From: Variovorax boronicumulans
Lineage (GTDB): Bacteria > Pseudomonadota > Gammaproteobacteria > Burkholderiales > Burkholderiaceae_C
Assembly: GCF_019352895.1 (NCBI RefSeq)
Contig: NZ_JAAAFX010000009.1
Location: 1,229,978-1,293,977, forward strand
Reading direction: 5' to 3'
Length of the DNA: 64,000 bases
The translations under genes were made by a program, and so were the position numbers. Below, one piece after another: positions 44,489 through 53,120 of the stretch (position 1 is its first letter; each line of letters starts with the position of its first letter). Under the pieces are notes generated by a model. That model saw only the letters and a program-made list of their open reading frames with translations, did no database searches and was not told the origin of the DNA.

Positions 44489-44504
44489 CTGTATTTTTAT
44501 ACAG
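44489..44504. promoter_or_regulatory. LexA box of the imuA-imuB-dnaE2 operon
   Basis: The sequence CTGTATTTTTATACAG is a good E. coli-type SOS box (CTGT, N8, ACAG). On the minus strand the operator contains TATAAA, a likely -10 box. LexA would therefore block RNA polymerase 18 bp before imuA. An adjoining perfect palindrome ACAGTTAACTGT (44481-44492) shares its right end. Confidence 0.88.
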
Positions 44505-44676
44505 TATTCAGACTGTTGCCATGTTTTGTGGCTATCGGAATCCCGGGGCGGGTTGAGTGCAGCGGATTGACCTTTCGCCCCGGGCTTCGCCAGGTCAACA
44601 CACGGGCGCTAAGCTCGCGCCCGTGGCCTGACCCGGTGCCCTCTTTCCTCTCTTCTGCGCATCGCGCGCCCCTTCC

Positions 44677-45774
44677 ATGTCTCTCCTGCCACGGCGCCTG
44701 GCCGCCTCCTTCTTCACCGCCCTGTTCAGCCTGCTGGCCGCCGGCTGCGCCACCGGCGACGAGTGCGATCCGCGCTACGCCGCATCGCCCCAGATCGGCG
44801 GCGAATGCCGCTTCCGCAACATGCCCAACCCGCAGGCGCTGCCCTCGGAAAGCGGCTGGAAGATCTGGTCGCGTTTCCTCACCGGATCCAAGCAAGGCAC
44901 GGTGCCGGTCGACCCGATCCCGGTGCGCCGGCTCGACCGCGCCGCGCTCGATACGCTCGACCCCGCAGCCAACCACGTGGTGCGGCTGGGCCATTCCTCG
45001 CACCTGCTCAAGCTGCACGGCAAGTACTGGCTGATCGATCCGGTGTTCAGCGAGCGCGCCTCGCCGGTCCAGTGGTTCGGGCCCAAGCGCTTCCACGCGC
45101 CGCCGATCACGCTGGCCGAGCTGCCGCCGATCGAGGGATTGATCCTCTCGCACGACCACTACGACCACCTCGACCTGGGCGCCATCGATGCGCTGCGCGC
45201 GCGCGTGCAGCGCTACTTCGTGCCGCTGGGCGTGGGCGCGCGGCTGCGCGATGCGGGCGTGGCGCCCGAGCGCATCGAGGAGTTCGACTGGTGGCAGGCC
45301 AGCCGCCATGGCGCGGTGCAGCTCACCGCCACGCCCTCGCAGCATTTCTCAGGGCGCACGCTCCGAGACCGCGACAGCACGCTGTGGGCCTCATGGGTGA
45401 TCGAGAGCGGCGGCGAGCGCATCTTCTACAGCGGCGACTCGGGCTACTTCCCGGGCTTCGCGCAGATCGGCGAACGCTTCGGCGGCTTCGACCTCGCGCT
45501 GATGGAGAACGGCGCCTACGACAGCTACTGGCCTGCGGTGCACATGACGCCCGAGCAGACGGTCCAGGCCTTCCGCGACCTGCGCGGCAAGCTGCTCTAC
45601 CTGGTGCACAACAGCACCTTCGACCTGGCCTTCCACACCTGGCGCGACCCGCTCGACCGCGCGGCCGCCCTCGCGCAGGACCAGGCCATTGCGCTGGCCA
45701 CGCCGGAGATCGGCGAGGTGCTGACGCTGGGGCAGCCGCGCACCAACGTGCGGTGGTGGAAGGACCTGCGCTGA
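44677..45774 (+). CDS. NAPE-PLD/UlaG-like MBL-fold metallo-hydrolase lipoprotein
   Basis: A 365-residue protein with a lipoprotein signal peptide (FFTALFSLLAAGC, Cys about 24). The metallo-beta-lactamase fold follows: LGHSSHLLKLHGKYWLIDPVF, the zinc motif LSHDHYDHLDLG (about 152-163), then HFSGRTLRDRD, YSGDSGYFPGF and a late VHNSTFDLAFH. The pattern matches N-acyl-phosphatidylethanolamine phospholipase D and similar YtnP/UlaG-like enzymes. It probably acts on a phosphodiester or amide at a membrane surface. It is convergent with opgC. The divergent imuA promoter lies upstream. Confidence 0.85.
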   Translation: MSLLPRRLAASFFTALFSLLAAGCATGDECDPRYAASPQIGGECRFRNMPNPQALPSESGWKIWSRFLTGSKQGTVPVDPIPVRRLDRAALDTLDPAANHVVRLGHSSHLLKLHGKYWLIDPVFSERASPVQWFGPKRFHAPPITLAELPPIEGLILSHDHYDHLDLGAIDALRARVQRYFVPLGVGARLRDAGVAPERIEEFDWWQASRHGAVQLTATPSQHFSGRTLRDRDSTLWASWVIESGGERIFYSGDSGYFPGFAQIGERFGGFDLALMENGAYDSYWPAVHMTPEQTVQAFRDLRGKLLYLVHNSTFDLAFHTWRDPLDRAAALAQDQAIALATPEIGEVLTLGQPRTNVRWWKDLR

Positions 45775-45781
45775 GCCCTGT

Positions 45782-46972
45782 TCAGCCGGCGTCCGCCACC
45801 GGTTGCCCGTGAGGGGCTGGCGGCCGCGCCTTCTTCCCGCCATCGCCGCCGCCTTCCCAGCGCAGCACCGCCCGCGCCACCGCATACAGGCCGACGAACA
45901 CGCCGCCCAGCACCCAGAGGTCGGCGCCATAGGGCAAGGCCGCATAGCCGCCTCCGGTGAGCGACACCACCACGAACACCGCCACCAGGTGGGCGCAGAA
46001 CACCGGCAGCGAGGCCGATCCCATGTCCTCCAGCCAGCGCGGACGCGGCAGCCGGTGCAGCAGCGGCGGTCCGAAGCGGATGGCCACGATGCACAGCGCC
46101 GCCAGGTTCAGCAGCCGCAGCGGCCCGAGGTGCCACTTGTCGAACAGCAGGTTCAGCCCGGCGTCGTCGCCGAAGGGCGCCTGCCCGGTCGGGCCGAAAT
46201 GCCGCCACGCGAAGCAGCCGCCGGCCACCGCCACCGCCAGCCCCAGCAGCCACTTGGGGAACACGAAGGGCTGCGCATCCGGCGCATTGCGGCTCGCACC
46301 CAGCCACATGCCGACGAACCAGAGGAACTGCCAGGCGAAGGTGTCGAAGGAACCGGTCTCGCCGTAGGGCACGGGAAGGTGAAGCACGCCGCGGGTCACG
46401 CCGTAGAGCCATTCGGTGGTGCCGAACTGCGAGGCCGCCCACCAGGTCGCGCTCAACGCCATCGGCCACTGCCAGCCATGGCGCATCGCGAAGGCGATCA
46501 CCCAGGGGCTGGCCAGCATGAACAGGATGTACATCGGCAGGATGTCGAGCAGCGCCGGCTGGTAGACCAGCAGCAGCGAGAAGGTCAGCGCGTCGTGCGG
46601 GTGGGCCAGGTAGTACTTCACCATCTCCTTGACCGCCGGCTGGTCGAGCTGCAGCCCGACGCCGGTGATCACGGTGAAGAGAAACAGCAGCAGCGCGGCC
46701 TGGATGAAGTAGATCTTGAGCGCGCGGCGCCAAAAGGCCCGGCGCATCACGGCCACGCCCTGCGTGTAGCCGATGCGGCTGTAGACCAGCCCCGAGACGA
46801 AGGCCGACAGCAGCACGAAGCCTTCGGCCGCCGACACGAAACCGAAGGGCTGGCCCACCGGATCGGTCAGGCGCGAGGGCACGTGCGTGATGGTCATCAG
46901 CACCAGCATCAGGCCGCGCGCGGCGTCGAGTTCCCAGAGTCTTTTCATTGCTTCAGGCGCGATCGCTTCCAT
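45782..46972 (-). CDS. opgC: OpgC-type integral membrane acyl/succinyltransferase
   Basis: A 396-residue polytopic protein with about ten hydrophobic helices. The N-terminal signature MKRLWELDAARGLMLVLMTITHVPSR is that of OpgC, where the conserved R and H lie in the first helix. The conserved SAAEGFVLLSAFVSGLVYSRIG follows. OpgC adds succinyl groups to periplasmic osmoregulated glucans. No opgG/opgH gene is nearby. An in-frame ATG eight codons downstream (46948) gives the more usual N-terminus and may be the real start. The gene is convergent with the MBL lipoprotein, 7 bp apart. Confidence 0.85.
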   Translation of the reverse strand: MEAIAPEAMKRLWELDAARGLMLVLMTITHVPSRLTDPVGQPFGFVSAAEGFVLLSAFVSGLVYSRIGYTQGVAVMRRAFWRRALKIYFIQAALLLFLFTVITGVGLQLDQPAVKEMVKYYLAHPHDALTFSLLLVYQPALLDILPMYILFMLASPWVIAFAMRHGWQWPMALSATWWAASQFGTTEWLYGVTRGVLHLPVPYGETGSFDTFAWQFLWFVGMWLGASRNAPDAQPFVFPKWLLGLAVAVAGGCFAWRHFGPTGQAPFGDDAGLNLLFDKWHLGPLRLLNLAALCIVAIRFGPPLLHRLPRPRWLEDMGSASLPVFCAHLVAVFVVVSLTGGGYAALPYGADLWVLGGVFVGLYAVARAVLRWEGGGDGGKKARPPAPHGQPVADAG

Positions 46973-47108
46973 GCAGTGAAGGCCAGGCCTTCGAGCCGTC
47001 GATGAGATGAAGGATCCGCCACCGCCCGGCGAACCGGGGTCGGTCAGGACGCGCGATGCGCGTCAGAACACGCGAAGGAAGGACCGCAACCGGTCCGCCC
47101 TCCTGTTC

Positions 47109-47426
47109 TCAGCCTTCGTCGGGTCGCATGGGAATGTCGCCCATGGCCTCGTCGTTGCGCACGTCGCGCGCGGCCTTCATCAGGCCGATCGACAGGCCAT
47201 CGCCCTGGCCTGCGAAGCCCTTGGCAATGCCTTCCAGCGCCTTGGACAAGGGCGCATCGCCGTCGTCCTGCGCGTCCATGCTGATGCTCAGGATGCGCGC
47301 GGCCATCTGTCGGTAGGTGACCACGCCCGACTTCTCGAGAACGGCCACCAGATCCAGGTACAGCGCCAGGTTCAGGTCGAACGCCAGCTTGGCCGTGACA
47401 TCGAGGTTGTCGTCGTTCTTGTCCAT
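47109..47426 (-). CDS. small hypothetical cytosolic protein
   Basis: A 105-residue protein starting MDKNDDNLDVTAKLAFDLNL. It looks like a short helical bundle with a moderately acidic tail (MGDIPMRPDEG). No signal peptide, membrane helix or enzyme motif is visible. I do not recognise the family. It sits alone on the minus strand between parC's small downstream gene and opgC, with AGGAG about 9 nt before the ATG. Function unknown. Confidence 0.6.
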   Translation of the reverse strand: MDKNDDNLDVTAKLAFDLNLALYLDLVAVLEKSGVVTYRQMAARILSISMDAQDDGDAPLSKALEGIAKGFAGQGDGLSIGLMKAARDVRNDEAMGDIPMRPDEG

Positions 47427-47541
47427 GTGTGTGTGCTCCTTCGTCCTGCACCCATTATTGCCATGGGCTTTGACCGGCGGACGTCAGAAAGATGCCACAC
47501 CTGCGACCCATTTCATGACGCACACCGGCGCAGCGAACATG

Positions 47542-47736
47542 TCAGCGGCGCTGGCTGCGCTCGCGCGCGCGCCGCACCTGGCGCGACTGCGTGGCCTCGA
47601 GCGCGGCACGTTCGCGCGCCTGCTTCTTCGCCACGCGGCCCTTGCGCCAATGTCGCCCCAGGAAATAACTGCCGAGGCCGGTGGCCACGGCCACCACCAT
47701 GCCCAGCGCGCTGAGATCGATGCCACCCATGGTCAT
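47542..47736 (-). CDS. small single-pass membrane protein, coupled to parC
   Basis: A 64-residue protein. One hydrophobic helix (about 8-26, LSALGMVVAVATGLGSYFLG) is followed by a highly basic tail (RHWRKGRVAKKQARERAAL). The basic side predicts a cytosolic C-terminus. The ATG overlaps the parC stop as ATGA (47733-47736), so it is co-translated with parC. It might tether something to the membrane. No family is recognised; the small size and basic tail are the only clues. Confidence 0.6.
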   Translation of the reverse strand: MTMGGIDLSALGMVVAVATGLGSYFLGRHWRKGRVAKKQARERAALEATQSRQVRRARERSQRR

Positions 47737-50120
47737 TGCACCCGCACGATGGACATCGGCTTGAAGCCCAGGTCGGCCGCCTTGCCCTTGCGGCCGCGCC
47801 CGGCCTTGGCGTTGTTGAGCGAACGGATCTCCAGCGTCTCGTCGCGCTCCTTGCCGCCGCGCCCCAGGCCCTCGATCTTCACGCTGCGCGTGTAGGCCGC
47901 GGCACCGGCCAGCGTATCCTTGGCTTCGAGGTCGATCAGCGTGAGCCCGCGGCCGCCCTTGGGCAGCGCCTTGAGTTCGGTGATCTCGAAGGTCAGGATG
48001 CGTCCGCCGGTCGACGCGCAGGCCACGTGCGTGGCGGTCGGCTGCGGTTCGGCGCCGCTGGCACCGCCCACCAGCGAGGGCCGGCAGAGCTGCTCGCCCT
48101 CGCCCACGTCGATGAAGGCCTTGCCGCCGCGCTGGCGCGACACCATGTTCTCGACCGCGGCGATGAAGCCGTAGCCGCCGGTGTTCGACAGCAGCAGCTG
48201 CGCGCCCACGGGGCCGGCGAAGTAATGCGCGACGTGCGTGCCGCTGTCGAGCTCGATCAGCGTGGTCACGGGTTGCCCGTCACCGCGGCCGCCGGGCAGC
48301 GAGGCCACGGGCACGGTGTAGACGCGCACACCCTTGTCCTTGGCGGTGCCGAAGACCAGCAGCGTGTCGACCGAGCGGCACTCGAAGGCGCCATAGAGCG
48401 TGTCGCCCGACTTGAAGCTGTACTCGACCGGCGCGCCGCCCGCCGCGGCCTTCTCGCTGGCCCAGCCCTTCTGCGTGCGGACCCAGCCCTTCTGCGAGAC
48501 GATCACCGTGACCGGCTCGTCGACCACCTTGACCTCGGCCACGGCGCGCTTCTCGGCCTGGATCAGCGTGCGGCGTGCGTCCTCGAAGCTCTTGGCGTCG
48601 GCCTCGATCTCCTTGATCAGCAGGCGGCGCAACGCCGTCGAGCTGCCGAGGATGTCCTCGAGCTTCTTCTGGTCTTCGCGCAGCCCCTTGAGTTCCTGCT
48701 CGATCTTGATGGCTTCGAGCCGCGCGAGCTGGCGCAGCCGGATCTCGAGGATGTCCTCAGCCTGCCGATCGCTGAGGTTGAAGCGCGCGATCAGCGCGGC
48801 CTTCGGGTCCTCGGCCGCGCGGATGATCGCGATCACCTCGTCGATGTTGAGCAGCACCAGCTGCCGGCCCTCGAGGATGTGGATGCGATCGAGCACCTTG
48901 CCCAGGCGGTGCTTCGAGCGCTTCTCGACCGTGATCTCGCGGAAGGCGATCCACTCGTTAAGCATCTGCCGCAGCGACTTCTGCACCGGCTTGCCGTCGA
49001 TGCCGACCATCGTGAGGTTGATCGACGACGAGCTTTCCAGCGAGGTCTGCGACAGCAGCGTGGTGATGAACTCTTCCTGGCTGATGCGCGAGGTCTTGGG
49101 CTCGAACACCAGCCGCACGGCCGCGTCCTTGCTCGACTCGTCGCGCACCACGTCGAGCACCGACAGCAGCGCCGCCTTGAGGTTGCTCTGGTCGGTGGTG
49201 AGCGCCTTCTTGCCGGCCTTGACCTTGGGGTTGGTGATCTCCTCAATCTCTTCCAGCACCTTCTGCGTGCTCACGCCCGGCGGCAGTTCGTTGACCACCA
49301 GCTGCCACTGGCCGCGCGCCAGGTCCTCGATCTTCCAGCGTGCACGCACCTTGAGCGAGCCGCGGCCGGTGCGGTAGGCCTCGGCGATGTCGTTGGCGCT
49401 GCTGATGATCTGCGCGCCGCCGGGATAGTCCGGGCCGGGCACGATCTGCAGCAGTTCCTCGTCGCTGAGCGTGCCGTTCGACTTGATCAGCGCGACGCAG
49501 GCGTCGGCGATCTCGCGCAGGTTGTGGCTCGGGATCTCGGTGGCCAGGCCGACCGCGATGCCGCTCGCGCCGTTGAGCAGCACGAAGGGCAGCCGCGCGG
49601 GCAGCAGGCGCGGCTCCTCGGTGCTGCCGTCGTAGTTGGGGATGAAGTCGACCGTGCCTTCGTCGATCTCGTCGAGCAGCAGGCTGGTGATGCGCGCCAG
49701 CCGCGCCTCGGTGTAGCGCATGGCAGCGGCGCCGTCGCCGTCGCGGCTGCCGAAGTTGCCCTGGCCGTCGACCAGCGGATAGCGCTGCGAGAAGTCCTGC
49801 GCCATGCGCACCAGCGCGTCGTAGGCGGCCTGGTCGCTGTGCGGATGGAAGCGGCCCAGCACGTCGCCCACCACGCGGGCGCTCTTGACCGGCTTGGCAC
49901 CCACCGTGCCGTTGCTGCCGCCGAAGCCCAGGCCCATGCGCGACATCGAGTACAGGATGCGGCGCTGCACCGGCTTCTGGCCGTCGCTCACGTCGGGCAG
50001 CGCGCGGCCCTTGACCACCGACAGCGCGTACTCGAGGTAGGCGGTCTGCGCGTAGTCGGCCAGTGTCAGCTTGCTGGGATCTTCGGGGCTCTGGAGGTCG
50101 AGCGTCGGTTGTTCGTCCAT
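47733..50120 (-). CDS. parC: DNA topoisomerase IV subunit A
   Basis: A 795-residue type IIA topoisomerase subunit. The breakage-reunion domain has GRALPDVSDGQKPVQRRILYSM, the quinolone region GRFHPHSDQAAYDA (90-102) and the catalytic Tyr Y136 in AMRYTEARL. The C-terminal domain is a shorter beta-pinwheel with degenerate repeats, as in ParC rather than GyrA, and no GyrA box is seen. ParC/ParE decatenates daughter chromosomes. The gene is 31 bp from the lytic transglycosylase stop, and parE lies upstream of both on the same strand. A small membrane protein gene is coupled downstream. Confidence 0.95.
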   Translation of the reverse strand: MDEQPTLDLQSPEDPSKLTLADYAQTAYLEYALSVVKGRALPDVSDGQKPVQRRILYSMSRMGLGFGGSNGTVGAKPVKSARVVGDVLGRFHPHSDQAAYDALVRMAQDFSQRYPLVDGQGNFGSRDGDGAAAMRYTEARLARITSLLLDEIDEGTVDFIPNYDGSTEEPRLLPARLPFVLLNGASGIAVGLATEIPSHNLREIADACVALIKSNGTLSDEELLQIVPGPDYPGGAQIISSANDIAEAYRTGRGSLKVRARWKIEDLARGQWQLVVNELPPGVSTQKVLEEIEEITNPKVKAGKKALTTDQSNLKAALLSVLDVVRDESSKDAAVRLVFEPKTSRISQEEFITTLLSQTSLESSSSINLTMVGIDGKPVQKSLRQMLNEWIAFREITVEKRSKHRLGKVLDRIHILEGRQLVLLNIDEVIAIIRAAEDPKAALIARFNLSDRQAEDILEIRLRQLARLEAIKIEQELKGLREDQKKLEDILGSSTALRRLLIKEIEADAKSFEDARRTLIQAEKRAVAEVKVVDEPVTVIVSQKGWVRTQKGWASEKAAAGGAPVEYSFKSGDTLYGAFECRSVDTLLVFGTAKDKGVRVYTVPVASLPGGRGDGQPVTTLIELDSGTHVAHYFAGPVGAQLLLSNTGGYGFIAAVENMVSRQRGGKAFIDVGEGEQLCRPSLVGGASGAEPQPTATHVACASTGGRILTFEITELKALPKGGRGLTLIDLEAKDTLAGAAAYTRSVKIEGLGRGGKERDETLEIRSLNNAKAGRGRKGKAADLGFKPMSIVRVQ

Positions 50121-50151
50121 GTCTTTCTTGCTTCTCGGTGACTCTGTCTGT

Positions 50152-51036
50152 TTATTCGGTGGCGGCCGGCGCGGATTCGGAGGCGGCCTCGGGCACGGCC
50201 GGCAGCGCCGGCATGCGCCAGGGCTGCGCGGACGGCAGGTTGCCGCGGCCCGCGGCCCCGCCTTCGGGCACGATCATCTCCATGCGCACGCGCCCGGGCG
50301 CCTGGCCGCCGCGACCCGTGCCCCTCTCGGGCTTGAGATAGGCGTAGAGCTGCAGCACGGTGCGCACGTAGTCCTGCGTCTCGCGGTAGTTCGGTATCTT
50401 GTTGCCGGCGCGCTGGACCGCGCCCTCGCCCGCGTTGTAGGCGGCCAGCGCAAGTTCGATCTGGCCCTGGAACAGGGCGATCAGGTCGCGCAGGTAGCGC
50501 GAGCCGGCCGCGATGTTGGTGCGCGGGTCGAACAGCTTCTTCTCGAGCGAGGCGCGCCGGTCGCCGCGCACGCCGTAGCGCTGGGCGGTGCCGGGCATCA
50601 GCTGCATCAGGCCCATCGCGCCCTTGGGCGACACCGCCTGCGCGTCGAAGCCCGACTCGGTGGCGACCAGCGCCTGCAACAGTTCGTAATCGATGGCGTG
50701 CGCCGAGGCGGCTTCGTGCAGCGCGGCCTTGGCCGCCTGGTGGCTGGGCGAGGCCTCGAACAGCGCCAGCAGGGTCTGCGCGGCCGGCGGCACCGCGCCG
50801 CCGCGCACGTCCTTGGGCGCACGCGCGATGCCCAGCGGCGCGATGCCCTGGGCCGTGTCGAAGTCCTGGCCGCCCTTGAAGAAGACCTGGTAGCGCGCGT
50901 CGAGCTTCTCGGACGCGAAATGCGCCACGCCGCGCTCGTCCACATAGCCGTAGATGTCGGCGGCATGCACCAGCGGCTGCGCGGCGAGCAGCACGAGGCC
51001 CGCCAGCAGGGCTCGGGCACGCGTCGCAGGCTTCAT
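50152..51036 (-). CDS. lytic transglycosylase (soluble, SLT family)
   Basis: A 294-residue protein from ATG 51036, with a signal peptide (about 1-25, ARALLAGLVLLAAQPLVHA). The SLT domain has the catalytic Glu in LVATESGFDAQAVSPKGAMGL, then LMPGTAQRYGV and ALAAYNAGEGAVQRA. It cleaves the MurNAc-GlcNAc bond of peptidoglycan and forms 1,6-anhydro ends in the periplasm. An N-terminal DUF4124-like stretch (YGYVDERGVAHFASEKLDARY) precedes it. It lies between parE and parC, which is unusual company but may be conserved in this family. The C-terminus is Pro/Ala-rich. Confidence 0.9.
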   Translation of the reverse strand: MKPATRARALLAGLVLLAAQPLVHAADIYGYVDERGVAHFASEKLDARYQVFFKGGQDFDTAQGIAPLGIARAPKDVRGGAVPPAAQTLLALFEASPSHQAAKAALHEAASAHAIDYELLQALVATESGFDAQAVSPKGAMGLMQLMPGTAQRYGVRGDRRASLEKKLFDPRTNIAAGSRYLRDLIALFQGQIELALAAYNAGEGAVQRAGNKIPNYRETQDYVRTVLQLYAYLKPERGTGRGGQAPGRVRMEMIVPEGGAAGRGNLPSAQPWRMPALPAVPEAASESAPAATE

Positions 51037-51094
51037 CACGGCGTTCAATCGATGGGTTCCAATCGTGAGGCGCAGGGGATGCGGGAGCGCAGGC

Positions 51095-53071
51095 TCAGAC
51101 ATCCACCTCGATGTCGTCGGCCCGGATTTCCATCAGTTCGCGCCGCGCCGCGGCCTCGCCCTTGCCCATGAGCTTGGTGATCTCGCCTTCGGTTTCGCCG
51201 AAGGCCAGCCGGCCGAGGCCGACCTGCAGCAGGCGGCGCGTGTCGGGATTGAGCGTGGTTTCCCACAATTGTTCCGCGCTCATTTCGCCCAGGCCCTTGA
51301 AGCGGCTGATGCTCCAGGCGCCTTCGCGCACCCCATCCTTGCGCAGTTTGTCCAGGATGGCAACCAGTTCGCCCTCGTCCAGCGCATAGACCTTGGAGGC
51401 CGGCTTCTTGCCGCGCGCGGGCGCATCGACCCGGAACAGCGGCGGCTTGGCGACATACACGTGGCCGGTTTCGATCAGCTTGGGGAAGTGGCGGAAGAAC
51501 AGCGTGAGCAGCAGCACCTGGATGTGCGAGCCGTCGACGTCGGCATCGCTCAGGATGCAGACCTTGCCGTAGCGCAGGCCGCTCATGTCGGGCGTGTCGT
51601 TGGGGCCGTGCGGATCGACGCCGATGGCCACCGAGATGTCGTGGATTTCGGTGTTGGCGAACAGCCGGTCGCGCTCGACCTCCCAAGTGTTGAGCACCTT
51701 GCCGCGCAGCGGCAGCACTGCCTGCGACTCCTTGTCGCGGCCCATCTTGGCGCTGCCGCCGGCCGAGTCGCCCTCGACCAGGAAGACCTCGTTGTGGCTG
51801 ATGTCCTTGCTCTCGCAATCGGTGAGCTTGCCCGGCAGCACGGCCACGCCCGAGCCCTTGCGCTTCTCGACCTTCTGGCCGGCCTTCTGGCGCGTCTGCG
51901 CGGCCTTGATGGCCAGTTCCGCCAGCTTCTTGCCGTAGTCGACGTGCTGGTTGAGCCAGAGCTCGAGCGCTGGGCGCACGAAGCTCGACACCAGCCGCAC
52001 CGCGTCGCGCGAATTCAGCCGTTCCTTGATCTGGCCCTGGAACTGCGGATCGAGCACCTTGGCGCTGAGCACGTAGCTGGCCCGCGCGAACACGTCTTCC
52101 GGCAGCAGCTTCACGCCCTTGGGCAGCAGCGAGTGCAGTTCGATGAAACCCTTGACCGCCGTGAACAAGCCGTCGCGCAGGCCGCTCTCGTGCGTGCCGC
52201 CGGCGCTGGTGGGGATCAGGTTGACGTAGCTCTCGCGCACCGGCTGGCCGTCTTCGGTGAAGGCCACGCACCAGTCGGCGCCCTCGCCTTCGGCGAAGTT
52301 GTCGGCGTTCTTGTCGGCATGGCCCGCGCCCTCGAACAGCGGAATCACCGGCTCGCCGTTGAGCGTCTGCATCAGGTAGTCGCGCAGGCCGCCCTTGTAG
52401 AGCCAGGTCTGCGTGTCCTTGGTCTTCTCGTTGACCAGCGTGACGCTCACGCCCGGCATCAGCACCGCCTTGCTGCGCAGCAGGTGGGTCAGCTCGTGCA
52501 TCGGCAGCGTGGCGACCTCGAAGTACTTGGGATCGGGCCAGGCGCGCACCGTGGTGCCCTGCTTGCGGTCGCCGCCGGTCTGCGGGCGGACCACCAGCGC
52601 CTCGATCACGTCGCCGGCCGAGAAGGCCAGCTGGGCCACCGAGGCTTCGCGGTAGGAGACCACCTCGAGCCGCGTCGACAGCGCGTTGGTCACGCTCACG
52701 CCCACGCCGTGCAGGCCGCCGGAGAAGCTGTAGGCGCCGCCCGAGCCCTTGTCGAACTTGCCGCCGGCGTGCAGCCGGGTGAACACCAGTTCGACCACCG
52801 GGGCCTTTTCCTCGGGGTGCAGGCCGAAGGGAATGCCCCGGCCGTCGTCCTCGATGCTCACCGACGCATCGGTGTGCAGCGTGACCTTGATCTTCTTGCC
52901 GTAGCCGGCGAGCGCCTCGTCGGCGGCGTTGTCCAGCACTTCCTGGATGATGTGCAGGGGGTTGTCGGTCCGGGTGTACATGCCCGGGCGTTGCTTGACA
53001 GGTTCGAGGCCCTTGAGGACGCGGATCGAGCCTTCGGAATATTCGGGAGGGGTCTTGGGAGGAGTCGCCAT
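51095..53071 (-). CDS. parE: DNA topoisomerase IV subunit B
   Basis: A 658-residue GHKL ATPase subunit. The N-terminal ATP site has EVLDNAADEALAGYGKKI, EDDGRGIPFGLHPEE and the GGLHGVGVSVTNALS loop. The TOPRIM domain carries VEGDSAGGSAKMGRDKESQAV and ILSDADVDGSHIQ (the DxD metal site). The C-terminus holds ISRFKGLGEMSAEQLWETT. The length fits ParE rather than GyrB. It pairs with ParC to unlink chromosomes. An SOS-like box lies 34-49 bp upstream of the ATG, overlapping the end of the LysR gene. A TACAAT hexamer (minus strand, 53080-53085) is the nearest -10-like site to the start. Confidence 0.96.
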   Translation of the reverse strand: MATPPKTPPEYSEGSIRVLKGLEPVKQRPGMYTRTDNPLHIIQEVLDNAADEALAGYGKKIKVTLHTDASVSIEDDGRGIPFGLHPEEKAPVVELVFTRLHAGGKFDKGSGGAYSFSGGLHGVGVSVTNALSTRLEVVSYREASVAQLAFSAGDVIEALVVRPQTGGDRKQGTTVRAWPDPKYFEVATLPMHELTHLLRSKAVLMPGVSVTLVNEKTKDTQTWLYKGGLRDYLMQTLNGEPVIPLFEGAGHADKNADNFAEGEGADWCVAFTEDGQPVRESYVNLIPTSAGGTHESGLRDGLFTAVKGFIELHSLLPKGVKLLPEDVFARASYVLSAKVLDPQFQGQIKERLNSRDAVRLVSSFVRPALELWLNQHVDYGKKLAELAIKAAQTRQKAGQKVEKRKGSGVAVLPGKLTDCESKDISHNEVFLVEGDSAGGSAKMGRDKESQAVLPLRGKVLNTWEVERDRLFANTEIHDISVAIGVDPHGPNDTPDMSGLRYGKVCILSDADVDGSHIQVLLLTLFFRHFPKLIETGHVYVAKPPLFRVDAPARGKKPASKVYALDEGELVAILDKLRKDGVREGAWSISRFKGLGEMSAEQLWETTLNPDTRRLLQVGLGRLAFGETEGEITKLMGKGEAAARRELMEIRADDIEVDV

Positions 53072-53104
53072 GGGGGCGGATTGTAGTCAGTGAAGTTGAA
53101 ATAA

Positions 53105-53120
53105 CTGGATATTCATACAG
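53105..53120. promoter_or_regulatory. putative LexA box upstream of parE
   Basis: The minus strand reads CTGTATGAATATCCAG, a close match to the E. coli SOS consensus CTGTATATATATACAG. It lies 34-49 bp before the parE ATG and overlaps the last codons of the LysR gene. On the plus strand the flanked core AACTGGATATTCATACAGCC resembles the uvrA operator. LexA control of topoisomerase IV is inferred. Confidence 0.6.
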
